A stretch of 64,000 nt of DNA from CTSOIL-112 sp964293815 (GCA_964293815.1 CAXYYC010000006.1:1-64000), one strand, 5' to 3'; shown: positions 18,047 through 26,990, numbered from the stretch's first letter. The notes: generated by a model from the sequence alone, not told the origin. Numbers and translations are program-made.

Positions 18047-18358
18047 ATGCAAACACAGTTACGCAAAGGGGTATTAGAAATGTGCATACTCGCACTGCTC
18101 AAACAACAAGACAGTTATGCCTACGATATGGTACAGACCCTTGGAAAACACCTACCCATCAGCGAAGGCACGATTTATCCACTGATGCGTCGTTTACAAA
18201 ATCAACAGTGGGTCGATACCTACTTGCAAGAATCATCCGAAGGACCGGCGCGTAAATTTTATCGATTGACCGATTTAGGCAAAGCCGAACTTCAGTCCAT
18301 GCAATCCCAATGGCAAGACTTCGCCAACAGCGTAAACCATTTCCTTAACCAAAACTAA
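18047..18358 (+). CDS. PadR family transcriptional regulator
   Basis: This is a 103-residue winged-helix regulator of the short PadR type. The family pattern is plain: LRKGVLEMCILALLKQQDSYAYDMVQTL, then ISEGTIYPLMRRLQNQQWV and GPARKFYRLTDLGK. I start at the ATG at 18047, which has AAGAAAGAGG before it and fits the family N-terminus. The longer frame starts within the operator. A DUF1700 gene follows 19 bases later. This PadR/DUF1700 pairing is best known from Firmicutes, so acquisition by transfer is possible but not shown. Confidence 0.92.
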   Translation: MQTQLRKGVLEMCILALLKQQDSYAYDMVQTLGKHLPISEGTIYPLMRRLQNQQWVDTYLQESSEGPARKFYRLTDLGKAELQSMQSQWQDFANSVNHFLNQN

Positions 18359-18377
18359 TGCACACAGGAGACCCATC

Positions 18378-19223
18378 ATGACGAAAATCACCAATCAAAA
18401 CGAATTCTTAGCTCAACTGAAGCAAGAATTAAAGCACCTTCCAGCAGCCGAATGCGACGACATCCTCAATGATTACCGGAGTCATTTTGCCGAAGGCTTG
18501 GCGAATGGGCGTTCCGAGTCGGATATCATTGCAGGACTGGGCGATCCGAGCGTGATTGCCAAAGAATTATTGGCCAACCAATACATTGAACAATGGCAAC
18601 ACAATAAATCCTTTAAAAACCTGTGGTATGTGCTGTCGGTCAATGCCAGTTTGGGTTTGGTCAATATTGGCGTTAGCCTGCCTGTCTTGATTGGCATGGT
18701 GATCGCCACGTTATTGAGCGTTGGTTTCGGCATCTTGGCTGTACTCGGTACTGTTTTTACCCTCGCTTTACTGAGCCAACAACTATTTGGTTTTCCGCAG
18801 ATCAATGCCTACCATTTGAATACGAGCGGCATCGGCCCTGTGTTGATTGACACCACATCCATCGGTCCTCTGCCACCGAATATCGACATCAAAGGCAAAG
18901 ACAATCAAGCATTTAAATTAGAGCGCGGCAGTGATGGCTCGGTGACCATCCATACCCAGAAGGATGGGGAAACATTCACCATTGAGAAAAAGGCCGATGG
19001 CTCGATTGGTCAAATTAGCGGTCACAATAATGAAGGCGAATCCATCCATATCTCAGCCATACAAAAACCGGGATTTTGGTCACAACTATTCACAGGGCTG
19101 TTCACTGCATTCGTCGGAATACTCGGCTTTTGGTTGACACGACGCGCCATGAATCGCCTGCTGAGTTTTTGGAAGAAGCACCTGCAATGGACACAAACCA
19201 CCCAAAAACAGTTCATGCCCTAA
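18378..19223 (+). CDS. DUF1700/HAAS-domain membrane protein
   Basis: This is a 281-residue protein. Residues 1-70 form a HAAS/DUF1700 helical domain (FLAQLKQELKHLPAAECDDILNDYRSHFAEG... ESDIIAGLGDPSVIAKELL). Two long hydrophobic segments follow at about 85-140, then a polar, mostly extracytoplasmic domain, then another membrane segment near residue 245. Such proteins are usually encoded next to a PadR regulator, as here, and may sense or shape envelope stress. The precise function is unknown. An AGGAG motif precedes the ATG. Confidence 0.82.
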   Translation: MTKITNQNEFLAQLKQELKHLPAAECDDILNDYRSHFAEGLANGRSESDIIAGLGDPSVIAKELLANQYIEQWQHNKSFKNLWYVLSVNASLGLVNIGVSLPVLIGMVIATLLSVGFGILAVLGTVFTLALLSQQLFGFPQINAYHLNTSGIGPVLIDTTSIGPLPPNIDIKGKDNQAFKLERGSDGSVTIHTQKDGETFTIEKKADGSIGQISGHNNEGESIHISAIQKPGFWSQLFTGLFTAFVGILGFWLTRRAMNRLLSFWKKHLQWTQTTQKQFMP

Positions 19224-19256
19224 TCATGGTCAACAAAATAAAAAGAAAATCACTCT

Positions 19257-19282
19257 CGTTCCCACGCTCCAGCGTGGGAACG
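19257..19282. repeat. Palindromic intergenic repeat (CGTTCCCACGCT dyad)
   Basis: A perfect 12-bp stem, CGTTCCCACGCT (19257-19268) with AGCGTGGGAACG (19271-19282), lies 34 bases after the DUF1700 gene. A weaker dyad (GCGTGGG/CCCACG) follows at about 19294-19311. The stem is a longer version of the dyad at 66-87. Confidence 0.85.
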
Positions 19283-19326
19283 TATCAGATACAGCGTGGG
19301 TTATGCCCACGAAATGAGAATATCGA

Positions 19327-19415
19327 TCTGGATACCCGCTAAAATCTCGCGGGTATGACGTCATTTTTCTTAGATTTTGTGCTGAATTTCAAAGTCAGAG
19401 TTTGTCAGCAATCTG
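19327..19415. mobile_element. R1 repeat, copy B
   Basis: This segment matches the right half of R1: CTGGATACCCGC, a longer loop than in the other copies, GCGGGTATGACGTC, TTTTTCTTAGATTTTGTG and TTTGTCAGCAATCTGA. The left terminal repeat is not recognisable, so the copy looks 5' truncated. Its right end abuts a stem-loop. Confidence 0.75.
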
Positions 19416-19440
19416 AGGCGATGAATGTAACTCATCGCCT
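19416..19440. terminator. Stem-loop after lolD, abutting R1
   Basis: AGGCGATGA (19416-19424) pairs with TCATCGCCT (19432-19440) around a 7-base loop, 7 bases beyond the lolD stop. On the minus strand no T tract follows because R1 begins there. It may be a terminator whose tail was replaced by the repeat. Confidence 0.5.
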
Positions 19441-19446
19441 ATTTGA

Positions 19447-20142
19447 TTACAAACGCACCTCATTGAGCGCCCCATCGCGTAACTCCAGCACCCGATCCGT
19501 CGCTTTGGCCAAGTTCAAATCATGCGACACGAGGATGAAGGCAATGCCCAGTTCGCGCGCGAGTTGGCGCACAAGGGCGAACACGCGTTCGGCGGTTTCG
19601 CGATCAAGGTTACCGGTCGGCTCATCGGCGAGCACACAGGCCGGTTCAGTCACTAATGCACGGGCAATCGCGACGCGCTGGCGTTCACCGCCGGACAGTT
19701 GGCTGGGCAGATGTGCGACGCGCTCGCCGAGGCCGACTTTTTCAAGGATGGCGCGGGCTTTGGCGTGCGCATCGGCGCGCTTCATGCGGCGAATCAGCAG
19801 CGGCATGGCGACGTTGTCCAGCGCCGATAACTCGGGCAGCAGGTGGTGAAATTGGTACACGAAGCCGAGGTTTTGATTGCGCACGACGTTGCGCTCATTG
19901 TCCGAGAGTTTGGAGTAGCTTTTGCCAAGCAAGCTGACTTCGCCGCTGTCGGGTAAATCGAGTCCGCCGAGCACATGCAGCAAAGTGGATTTGCCTGAGC
20001 CGGACGAGCCGATGATGGCGACGCATTCGCCACGCTGAACCTCGATCGAGGCGGATTTGAGGACGTGTACCGACAAATCATTGTCGGTGAAGGATTTGCT
20101 CACGCCTTGCGCGGACAGTACGCTGGATACGGTATTGTTCAT
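19447..20142 (-). CDS. lolD: Lipoprotein-releasing system ATP-binding protein LolD
   Basis: LolD is the ATPase that drives extraction of outer-membrane lipoproteins from the inner membrane for hand-off to LolA. The 231-residue protein has Walker A IIGSSGSGKST, signature LSGGERQRVAIARAL and Walker B VLADEPTGNLD. The Lol-specific region NLGFVYQFHHLLPELSALDNVAMPLL is present. The partner permease gene lies immediately upstream in the same direction with a 15-base gap, so the two form an operon. Confidence 0.95.
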   Translation of the reverse strand: MNNTVSSVLSAQGVSKSFTDNDLSVHVLKSASIEVQRGECVAIIGSSGSGKSTLLHVLGGLDLPDSGEVSLLGKSYSKLSDNERNVVRNQNLGFVYQFHHLLPELSALDNVAMPLLIRRMKRADAHAKARAILEKVGLGERVAHLPSQLSGGERQRVAIARALVTEPACVLADEPTGNLDRETAERVFALVRQLARELGIAFILVSHDLNLAKATDRVLELRDGALNEVRL

Positions 20143-20157
20143 GATGGGCTGATCCTT

Positions 20158-21441
20158 TTATTCATAGCGCAATGCACGCGCTGGCTCGACTGCGGCGGCT
20201 TTTCGGCTCGGATAGATGGTGGCGAGCAGGCTCAGGCCAAAGCTGACCAGCGCGATGGTGACGACCTCTTGCCAGCGAATATCGGATGGCATGCGGTTGA
20301 TGAAGTACACACCTTTTGGCAATAATTCCATACCCAACAGATGCTCAATACCCGAGACGATTGAGCCGATGTTGGCGGCGACGAGTATGCCCAAAGCCAC
20401 GCCGATGAGCGTACCCAATCCGCCAATCAGTGCACCCTGTATCATGAATATTTTCATAATGCTGCGCCGTGATGCGCCCTGCGTGCGCAGGATGGCGATG
20501 TCAGCTTGCTTTTCGTTTACGGTCATGACGAGCATGGAAACGAGGTTAAAACCGGCGACAATGGTGATGATGAGCAGGATGATGGTCATCATGGTTTTTT
20601 CGGTTTTGACGGCGGAGAACCACGCGGGGTTGATGGTGGTCCAGTCGCGCGACAGCACATGAAAACCGCCTTTTTCAGCGGCTGTTTCAATTTGCATACC
20701 GACTTTTTGCGCTTGCTCCATGTCGTTCACTTTGACGCGCAGGCCACGATTGCCATCGCGGAATAGGCGCGTGGCGTCGCCAACGTGAATATAGGCAAAT
20801 GAGTTGTCGATTTCAAAATGGCCTGAACTGACAATGCCTACGACTTTAAATTCGCGCATCCGTGGCATCATGCCGGCGACGGTGACATTGGCTTCCGGCG
20901 CGAGTAGCGTGACTTCTTTACCCAAATCGAACTGATTCGGGCCGGTTTGTAGCCCGAGCGTGCGTGCGAGTTCGACGCCCAAAACGATGTTGAAACTGCC
21001 ATCCTCCAAACCGTCCAAGCCACCGGCGATCAATTTTTTACCCACATCGGATACTTGATTTTCCTGTGTCGGGTCAATGCCTTCGACCTTCACGCCGAGC
21101 ATATCGCCTTGATGCAAGATGATGGATTGGCTGCTCATATACGGCGCGACGCCCTGTACTTGCGGGTTTTTGGCGATGAGCTGTGAAAGCGGTTGCTCCC
21201 AGCCTTCCGGCGTGTTGGGCGCGGCATAAACTTGAATGTGCGGGATAACGGAGAGCATTTTTTCGCGCACTTCTTTTTGAAAACCATTCATCACCGACAG
21301 CACAATGATGAGCGCGGCCACGCCCAGAATAATGCCGATCATCGAGAGGATGGAGATAAACGAGATGAAGCGGTTTTTGTGCGCACCACGCGAAACGCTG
21401 GTGTAACGCCAACCGAGTAACCACTCAAACGACCAATTCAT
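20158..21441 (-). CDS. lolC: Lipoprotein-releasing system permease LolC/LolE
   Basis: This is a 427-residue permease of the LolCDE complex. Its N-terminus, FEWLLGWRYTSVSRGAHKNRFISFISILSMIGIILGVAALIIVLSVMNGFQKEVREKML, is diagnostic. A large periplasmic domain (about 60-280) and three C-terminal helices follow, with the MacB/FtsX-like ILRTQGASRRSIMKIFMIQG segment. Only one permease gene is beside lolD, so it may act as a homodimer, or the second permease lies elsewhere. I start at 21441 (ATG MNWSFEW), since the longer frame adds a polar stretch that is not family-like. Confidence 0.93.
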   Translation of the reverse strand: MNWSFEWLLGWRYTSVSRGAHKNRFISFISILSMIGIILGVAALIIVLSVMNGFQKEVREKMLSVIPHIQVYAAPNTPEGWEQPLSQLIAKNPQVQGVAPYMSSQSIILHQGDMLGVKVEGIDPTQENQVSDVGKKLIAGGLDGLEDGSFNIVLGVELARTLGLQTGPNQFDLGKEVTLLAPEANVTVAGMMPRMREFKVVGIVSSGHFEIDNSFAYIHVGDATRLFRDGNRGLRVKVNDMEQAQKVGMQIETAAEKGGFHVLSRDWTTINPAWFSAVKTEKTMMTIILLIITIVAGFNLVSMLVMTVNEKQADIAILRTQGASRRSIMKIFMIQGALIGGLGTLIGVALGILVAANIGSIVSGIEHLLGMELLPKGVYFINRMPSDIRWQEVVTIALVSFGLSLLATIYPSRKAAAVEPARALRYE

Positions 21442-21556
21442 ATAGTTCCTGTTGTCTGTAATCCGAAATTCCGAGGTTTTGGCGCAAAGGCGTACCCAAA
21501 ACAAAGGCAATAGTTTATCATTCTTAGCCTATGACTTCGCGCTAAATACCCATTCC

Positions 21557-22600
21557 ATGAGCTTTGATACCCCTGATTCCCACGTTTTTTACCTACAAGC
21601 GACCGACGCGCGCTTTTTTGACGCGCTCTGGTCAGCGCTCTCGCCACAGGAGCGCGCATCCACTCGATACGCCGACCTGCATCTGCTCAACGCCACCCGC
21701 TATCACCACCACGATGACACATTATCAACACAGCCGATTCACACTGCCGATGTGTGTTTTGAACTGGTACAACGCGGTCTGTCGGCGGATTTGGGGCTTG
21801 CGCCCTTACTCGCCGCCCGAGCCAACATCCCCGCCGCACGCGAGGACATCGCCCACGCATCAACGGCCACATGGTTGCGCCTGACGCCGGTGTACTGGGC
21901 GGCGGCGCGCGACCACGTGAATGTACACAACATTTATGGCGAGAGTAAGGAAATCAACCCTTCAGCGCAGGATTTGAGCGATTGGCAAGCGATTTTTCAG
22001 ACCGTACAGCCGTGGTTGAGTGAATTGGGCTGGACGATCACGACCGCAGACAATGAAACCGTCGCCTACATCCGCGCGCCCAATGGTTTTGATTACCACG
22101 CGCCGAGTTTGGCCTATGCGCAAAGCGATATGTTGGAGGCATTTTTGCCGCAAGGGCACGATCTGAAACGCTGGCAAACCCTGCTGACCGAGCTGCAAAT
22201 GCTGTTGCACACCCATCCGATCAATCAGGCGCGCACAGCGCGTGGCGCACGCCCAATCAACAGTTTTTGGCTGGATCAAAATGCACGCGCCGAACAAATT
22301 CCTGCGGACTTAGTGGCGCAAACGACGTTTTTGAGCACCCCAATACCGCGCATCACTTTTGCCAGCGATTTGGACGAATTGACGCACCTGTTCGCACCCG
22401 TGGCCGCTGCCTTGCGCGCGGGTAAAACCGCGCACCTGAGCATTTTGACCGACACGCCATACGCCTGCGCGCATCAGTTTGAGTTTACGCCGCTGACTAT
22501 TTGGCAAAAAATCCAGCACCAATGGCGCCACAAGTCGCTTGCCAACGATACAACTCCATTTACTTGGCTCACGCAACACTGCTGTGAGGATGGCGTATGA
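21557..22600 (+). CDS. RpfE/phosphoglycerate-mutase-like protein upstream of recJ
   Basis: This is a 347-residue protein with no clear membrane segment or signal peptide. It resembles proteins annotated in betaproteobacteria as RpfE-type regulators or cofactor-independent phosphoglycerate-mutase-like, which are often encoded just before recJ. Recognisable stretches are LRLTPVYWAAARDHVNVHNI, GFDYHAPSLAYAQSDMLEAFLP and ARPINSFWLDQNAR. I cannot point to catalytic residues, so a mutase activity is not claimed. The ATG at 21557 is preferred over an upstream frame overlapping the lolC promoter side. It overlaps recJ by 4 bases (ATGA). Confidence 0.6.
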   Translation: MSFDTPDSHVFYLQATDARFFDALWSALSPQERASTRYADLHLLNATRYHHHDDTLSTQPIHTADVCFELVQRGLSADLGLAPLLAARANIPAAREDIAHASTATWLRLTPVYWAAARDHVNVHNIYGESKEINPSAQDLSDWQAIFQTVQPWLSELGWTITTADNETVAYIRAPNGFDYHAPSLAYAQSDMLEAFLPQGHDLKRWQTLLTELQMLLHTHPINQARTARGARPINSFWLDQNARAEQIPADLVAQTTFLSTPIPRITFASDLDELTHLFAPVAAALRAGKTAHLSILTDTPYACAHQFEFTPLTIWQKIQHQWRHKSLANDTTPFTWLTQHCCEDGV

Positions 22601-24339
22601 CGGTGATTTTGGCACGGGATTTTCGCCCCGCTGACGCGCAGAGTTTGCAAGCAAATGGTTACTCACCGCTGCTCGCACGGCTACTGGCCGCGCGTGGCGT
22701 ACATACGGCGCAGGACGCCGTGCTGGACTTCGCACATTTACTGCCGCCCGCTGATCTGCTGCACATCGAATCCGCTGCGCAACATCTGGCCGACGCGCTC
22801 ACGACGCATCAAAACCTCGTGGTCATCGCCGACTATGACTGTGACGGCGCGACCGCCTGCGCGGTGGCGGTGCGCGGTTTGCGTGGCTTGGCAACGGCGC
22901 TCGGCTCGCGCGCGCAGATTGATTTTCTCGTACCGAACCGTTTCGATTACGGCTACGGCCTGTCGCCCGAAATCGTTGATCTGGCCGTGCATTTGCACCA
23001 GACCCAGCCCGAATTTCCCAAACCGGATTTACTCATCACCGTGGACAATGGCATGGCGAGTATCAGCGGCGTCGCGCGGGCCAATGCGCTCGGCGTGCCC
23101 GTGTTGATTACCGATCACCATTTACCGGCGGATGAAACGCCCGACGCCATCGCGATTGTCAATCCGAACCAGCGCGGTTGTCCGTTTTCCAGCAAAAATC
23201 TGGCCGGTGTCGGCGTGATGTTCTACGTGCTGATCGCCACCCGCGCTGAATTACGCCAACGCGGTGCTTTTATTCATGCAGAACCCAATCTCGCCGAACT
23301 GCTCGATCTGGTCGCGCTCGGTACGGTCGCCGATGTGGTCAAACTCGATCACAACAACCGAATATTGGTCGCGCAAGGCTTGCGCCGCATTCGCCAAGGC
23401 AAAATGTCTGCCGGTATCGCCGCCTTGCTTAAGATCGCTGGGCGCGATTTCAGCAAAGCCTCCACCTTTGACCTCGGGTTTGCCCTCGGCCCACGGCTGA
23501 ACGCCGCCGGACGATTGGACGACATGACGCTGGGCATCCGCTGTCTGCTGAGCGATTCGGCGCACGAAGCCGAGCAACTCGCGCAGGCATTGAACGAGAT
23601 GAACGACGAGCGCAAAGCGATTGAAAAACAAATGCGCGAGGATGCGGAGGTTAACCTCTCCGCGTTGACCGTTGAGGCACACAACAGCATTTGCGTGGTA
23701 CACGAAGAATTTCACCAAGGCGTCATCGGCATCGTCGCCGGACGACTGAAAGAAAAATACCACCGCCCGACCATCGTATTCGCGCCCGATGGACAGGAGT
23801 TTCTCAAAGGCTCGGGGCGTTCAATTGCCGGCATTCACCTGCGCGACGTGCTCGACTGGGTCAACAAAAACGCACCCGACACCATCGTCAAATTCGGCGG
23901 GCACGCGATGGCTGCTGGACTGACCATCGTGCGCGAACACTACGAATTGTTCAAAGCCACATTTGAGCGAGCCGTACTCGCCATGAGCGAACCCGAAGCA
24001 TTCATCAAACAAATCCTGACCGATGGCGAACTCGCGCCACAGGATATGACGCTGGATAATATCGAGGCGATCAACGCCCAAGTCTGGGGGCAAGGCTTCG
24101 CCCCGCCGCTGTTTGAAGGTATGTTTGACATCGTTGAACAGCGGGTTTTAAAAGACGCGCACCTCAAACTCACCCTGCGCAATGCGCATGGCGTGACCTA
24201 CAGCGCCATTTGGTTCTTTCACGCACAGGAAATGCCCTCGCCGATTCACTGCGCCTATCAAATGCAGCGCAACGAATGGAATGGCAATGTCAGCATTCAG
24301 TTATTGATTGAGTTTGCGCAGACGGTTGAAAACTCATAG
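22597..24339 (+). CDS. recJ: Single-stranded-DNA-specific exonuclease RecJ
   Basis: RecJ degrades single-stranded DNA 5' to 3' in recombination and mismatch repair. The 580-residue protein shows the DHH phosphoesterase motifs VVIADYDCDGATACAVA, ITVDNGMASISG and VLITDHHLP. The DHHA1 segment is near residue 400 (FAPDGQEFLKGSGRSI and VKFGGHAMAAGLTI), with the C-terminal OB domain after it. Length is normal. The start overlaps the previous gene by 4 bases, so translation is coupled. The functional link between the two genes is not known to me. Confidence 0.96.
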   Translation: MTVILARDFRPADAQSLQANGYSPLLARLLAARGVHTAQDAVLDFAHLLPPADLLHIESAAQHLADALTTHQNLVVIADYDCDGATACAVAVRGLRGLATALGSRAQIDFLVPNRFDYGYGLSPEIVDLAVHLHQTQPEFPKPDLLITVDNGMASISGVARANALGVPVLITDHHLPADETPDAIAIVNPNQRGCPFSSKNLAGVGVMFYVLIATRAELRQRGAFIHAEPNLAELLDLVALGTVADVVKLDHNNRILVAQGLRRIRQGKMSAGIAALLKIAGRDFSKASTFDLGFALGPRLNAAGRLDDMTLGIRCLLSDSAHEAEQLAQALNEMNDERKAIEKQMREDAEVNLSALTVEAHNSICVVHEEFHQGVIGIVAGRLKEKYHRPTIVFAPDGQEFLKGSGRSIAGIHLRDVLDWVNKNAPDTIVKFGGHAMAAGLTIVREHYELFKATFERAVLAMSEPEAFIKQILTDGELAPQDMTLDNIEAINAQVWGQGFAPPLFEGMFDIVEQRVLKDAHLKLTLRNAHGVTYSAIWFFHAQEMPSPIHCAYQMQRNEWNGNVSIQLLIEFAQTVENS

Positions 24340-24371
24340 GGTAGAATCGTTTTCAATATCGTTGGAACATC

Positions 24372-24400
24372 GTAGGGGCGGGTTTCAAACCCGCCCCTAC
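24372..24400. repeat. Perfect palindrome (GTAGGGGCGGGTTT dyad)
   Basis: GTAGGGGCGGGTTT and AAACCCGCCCCTAC flank a single central C, giving a 29-base perfect inverted repeat after recJ. It could act as a terminator-like hairpin but has no T tract. The rest of 24340-24539 is AT-rich and otherwise featureless apart from the dyad at 24477-24500. Confidence 0.85.
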
Positions 24401-24472
24401 TTAAACCACATCCACAATAGAGAACACCTAAAATCACGCTATTGAAAGATCATCACTCAAATCCATAATTTT

Positions 24473-24500
24473 GTAGGGTGCAATAAAACACTATTGCACC
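24473..24500. repeat. GGTGCAATA/TATTGCACC inverted repeat
   Basis: A 9-bp stem, GGTGCAATA (24477-24485) with TATTGCACC (24492-24500), follows GTAG. It belongs to the GTAGG-type simple palindromes seen elsewhere in the window. It lies 40 bases downstream of the leftward orphan gene's stop. Confidence 0.6.
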
Positions 24501-24539
24501 GGATGTATAAAAAGGTAGGAATTGAAAATATATGGCTTA

Positions 24540-25376
24540 TTATTGACTTTTTAATAGGGAGTCCAGCGAATTAAAGACACTATCAATTCGATTTTCAACA
24601 TCTTCATAAGTAAACACCTTCAGTGGAATATTAGACTCTGCACAAATATTGCGTTTCAAAGCATCAACCTGCTGCTGTTCTTTAGTTTTATGAAAGTCAG
24701 CCCCATCCAATTCAATAAACATTGCTTCAGATTTGCGAGAGTTATAGATAAGAAAATCAAGCCTCCCCTTACGCCCCCAATTATTTTTGTCATGATAAAA
24801 AAAGGACCTACTCCCACATTTTTCACCTGCGAGAGAGAATCTATGCACCTCCGGAATAAGAGCAGGAGCAGTTGGTGAATAATAATTTTCTAACCATACC
24901 CTGATAAATTTTTTTTCTAAATAACTTACAGAAACATCTTGAAGAAGCTCATAAAGCTTCTGATAACGACGACCCGAAACTTTAATATATTCTTCAACAT
25001 GAGATACAGTGAAAGCATAACTCAACGGTGGCATTTCATTCTTTTTAATTCTTTGACCGTAACCAGAAGAGATATCCCAACCATACCTAATATCAGCTAC
25101 TAGATCTTTTCCTTGAAAAACTCCAACATCTTGCAAGATTAGCGATATATCGTTTTTCTTGCTTTGTTTTAATTGATACTCTAAATATGCAGTGACTCTG
25201 GCTAAAAAATCAGGTTGTAACAAATCCTCTTCTGAAATCTCACGAAAATCTAACTTAAGCCAATATCTTAATTGTCTTAAAAAATGCTCCGTAGTCCAAA
25301 CCTCTTGAGAACGTAAAGTTGCATCACAAAATGCTGACAGACATCCCTCGCTACTTTTATCAAAAATTTTACCCAT
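24540..25376 (-). CDS. Orphan protein with a PD-(D/E)XK-like C-terminal domain
   Basis: I do not recognise the whole 278-residue protein. The C-terminal 110 residues resemble the DUF2726/Vsr-like branch of restriction-endonuclease folds: IPEVHRF, GRKGRLDFLIYNSRKSEAMFIELDGADFHKTKEQQQVDALKRNI, then IPLKVFTYEDV. The D in RLDF and the E-x-D in IELDG are candidate metal ligands. The N-terminal part is polar and helical with no motif I can name. The gene is visibly more AT-rich than its neighbours and is bounded by palindromic repeats, which suggests transfer. A nuclease role is inference from motif shape only. Confidence 0.6.
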   Translation of the reverse strand: MGKIFDKSSEGCLSAFCDATLRSQEVWTTEHFLRQLRYWLKLDFREISEEDLLQPDFLARVTAYLEYQLKQSKKNDISLILQDVGVFQGKDLVADIRYGWDISSGYGQRIKKNEMPPLSYAFTVSHVEEYIKVSGRRYQKLYELLQDVSVSYLEKKFIRVWLENYYSPTAPALIPEVHRFSLAGEKCGSRSFFYHDKNNWGRKGRLDFLIYNSRKSEAMFIELDGADFHKTKEQQQVDALKRNICAESNIPLKVFTYEDVENRIDSVFNSLDSLLKSQ

Positions 25377-25459
25377 TTAATACTGCCTAATTGATCTGAA
25401 AGCAAACTAAAAGAAAAGACTCAATACATCACTACTGATTTTAATTTACAGTAAGATAA

Positions 25460-26077
25460 TTACACCCGACTCAAGTCACCCTTACCCTCACGCACCACCA
25501 CAATCTCCTCCTCGGTCAAATCCAACACGGTGGTGGACTCGGGTTCGCAATATCCCGAATCGATAATCAGGTCAACCCGCTTGCCGATTTTGTCCATGAT
25601 GTCGTCAGCATCGCTCAGTGGTACGTCGTCATCGGGCAGCATCAGGGTGCAGGACAGAATCGGTTCACCCAGCGCTTTCAATAGCGCTTGCGCCACTGGG
25701 TGATCAGGCACGCGCAGGCCGATGGTAGCTCGTTTGGGATGCAGCGTGCGGCGCGGGACTTCTTTGGTCGCGGGCAGGATGAAGGTATACGCACCCGGTG
25801 TGAGTTGTTTGAGCAGACGGTATTGTTGGTTATCGACACGCGCGTATTGTCCGAGTTCGGATAGGTCGTGACAGACCAGCGTGAGGTGGTGTGAGAGTTC
25901 GATTTGGCGAATCTGTAAAATTCGCTCCATCGCGTCGCGGTCGCCAAGCCGACAGCCGAGCGCATAGCCGGAATCGGTCGGGTAGACGATGACGCCGTTG
26001 CGCTCAATCACGTCAACGGCTTGCGCGATCAGACGCGCCTGTGGAGATTCGGGGTGGATTGCTAAAATAGTTGCCAT
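25460..26077 (-). CDS. Sua5/YciO/YrdC family protein
   Basis: This is a 205-residue protein of the Sua5/YciO/YrdC superfamily. TsaC/Sua5 members make threonylcarbamoyl-AMP for the t6A tRNA modification; YciO members are close relatives whose role is less sure. Motifs: VIVYPTDSGYALGCRLG near residue 28, ILQIRQI, LTPGAYTFILPATKEVPRRTLHPKRATIGLRVPDHP and STTVLDL. The overall pattern is nearer to YciO than TsaC. I start at the ATG at 26077; the longer frame adds 18 residues without family support. It follows folE2 leftward. Confidence 0.85.
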   Translation of the reverse strand: MATILAIHPESPQARLIAQAVDVIERNGVIVYPTDSGYALGCRLGDRDAMERILQIRQIELSHHLTLVCHDLSELGQYARVDNQQYRLLKQLTPGAYTFILPATKEVPRRTLHPKRATIGLRVPDHPVAQALLKALGEPILSCTLMLPDDDVPLSDADDIMDKIGKRVDLIIDSGYCEPESTTVLDLTEEEIVVVREGKGDLSRV

Positions 26078-26192
26078 GATGGTTCCCGTTCTATGTGACC
26101 CATTGATCTGGCCGAACGTAAAATCCTTCAAGTGGCACGTATTGCCACATCATGGAGCGCGGCAATACGTCGCAGGTATTTTAGCGAACGGC

Positions 26193-26990
26193 TTATAAAT
26201 CGGTGGAATTAATGTATGCGTAGGCCGAGTGGTTGTGAATCGATTCGAAGTTTTCCGCTTCGACAGTGAATGCGCTCACACCGGTCTGCGCGCGCAACAC
26301 GCCCGCCACATCACGCACCAAGTCTTCGACAAATTTCGGGTTGTCATACGCGCGCTCAGTGACGTATTTTTCGTCGGGGCGCTTGAGCAAACCGTATAAA
26401 TCGCAGGAGCCTTGTTGTTCGACTTCGCGGATCAGATGATGTACATCAAATCCAGCCAATGCCTCAGCCGCCAAGTCCATGTGCAAGGTGACGTGCGAGC
26501 GCTGATTGTGCGCGCCGTAGTCGGAAATTTGTTTGGAGCACGGGCACAGGCTGGTCATCGGAATCAGTACGGATAATTGCACGCGCGCGCCGTGTGTGTC
26601 CGCCGTGCCTTTGAGCGTGATTTCGTAGTCCATCAGACTTTGGATGCCAGAAACTGGTGCGGTTTTTTTGATGAAATAGGGGAAATGCACAATGATGTCG
26701 CCTTCTTCGGCTTCCAATCGCGTCAGCATATCCACCGTCAAGGCTTGAAAACGATTGAGTGAAAAGGCTTCGCTGTGCTCCTCCAGCAGAGAGATGAAGC
26801 GCGACATGTGCGTGCCTTTTTTGTCCGCTGGCAGTTTGACGGTCAATTGGTATTGTCCAATCGTCGCCTGCGCGCCCGTACCGAGGTCAATCATCATCGG
26901 AAAGCGCACGTCTTTGATGCCCACGCGCGCGATCACCATATTGCGCGGGTCATGGCTACTTTGAATATCAGGAATGTGTGAATGTGTCAT
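26193..26990 (-). CDS. folE2: GTP cyclohydrolase FolE2 (type IB)
   Basis: FolE2 converts GTP to dihydroneopterin triphosphate, the first step of folate and related pterin synthesis. It is the metal-flexible alternative to FolE. The 265-residue protein has the family stretches SRFISLLEE, FPYFIKKTAPVSGIQSLMDYEI, and SLCPCSKQISDYGAHNQRSHV containing the catalytic Cys. The gene lies between dxs and the YciO-like gene, all leftward. This neighbourhood is common in betaproteobacteria. FolE2 in many bacteria is induced by zinc limitation; I see no obvious Zur box in the 125-base gap upstream. Confidence 0.95.
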   Translation of the reverse strand: MTHSHIPDIQSSHDPRNMVIARVGIKDVRFPMMIDLGTGAQATIGQYQLTVKLPADKKGTHMSRFISLLEEHSEAFSLNRFQALTVDMLTRLEAEEGDIIVHFPYFIKKTAPVSGIQSLMDYEITLKGTADTHGARVQLSVLIPMTSLCPCSKQISDYGAHNQRSHVTLHMDLAAEALAGFDVHHLIREVEQQGSCDLYGLLKRPDEKYVTERAYDNPKFVEDLVRDVAGVLRAQTGVSAFTVEAENFESIHNHSAYAYINSTDL

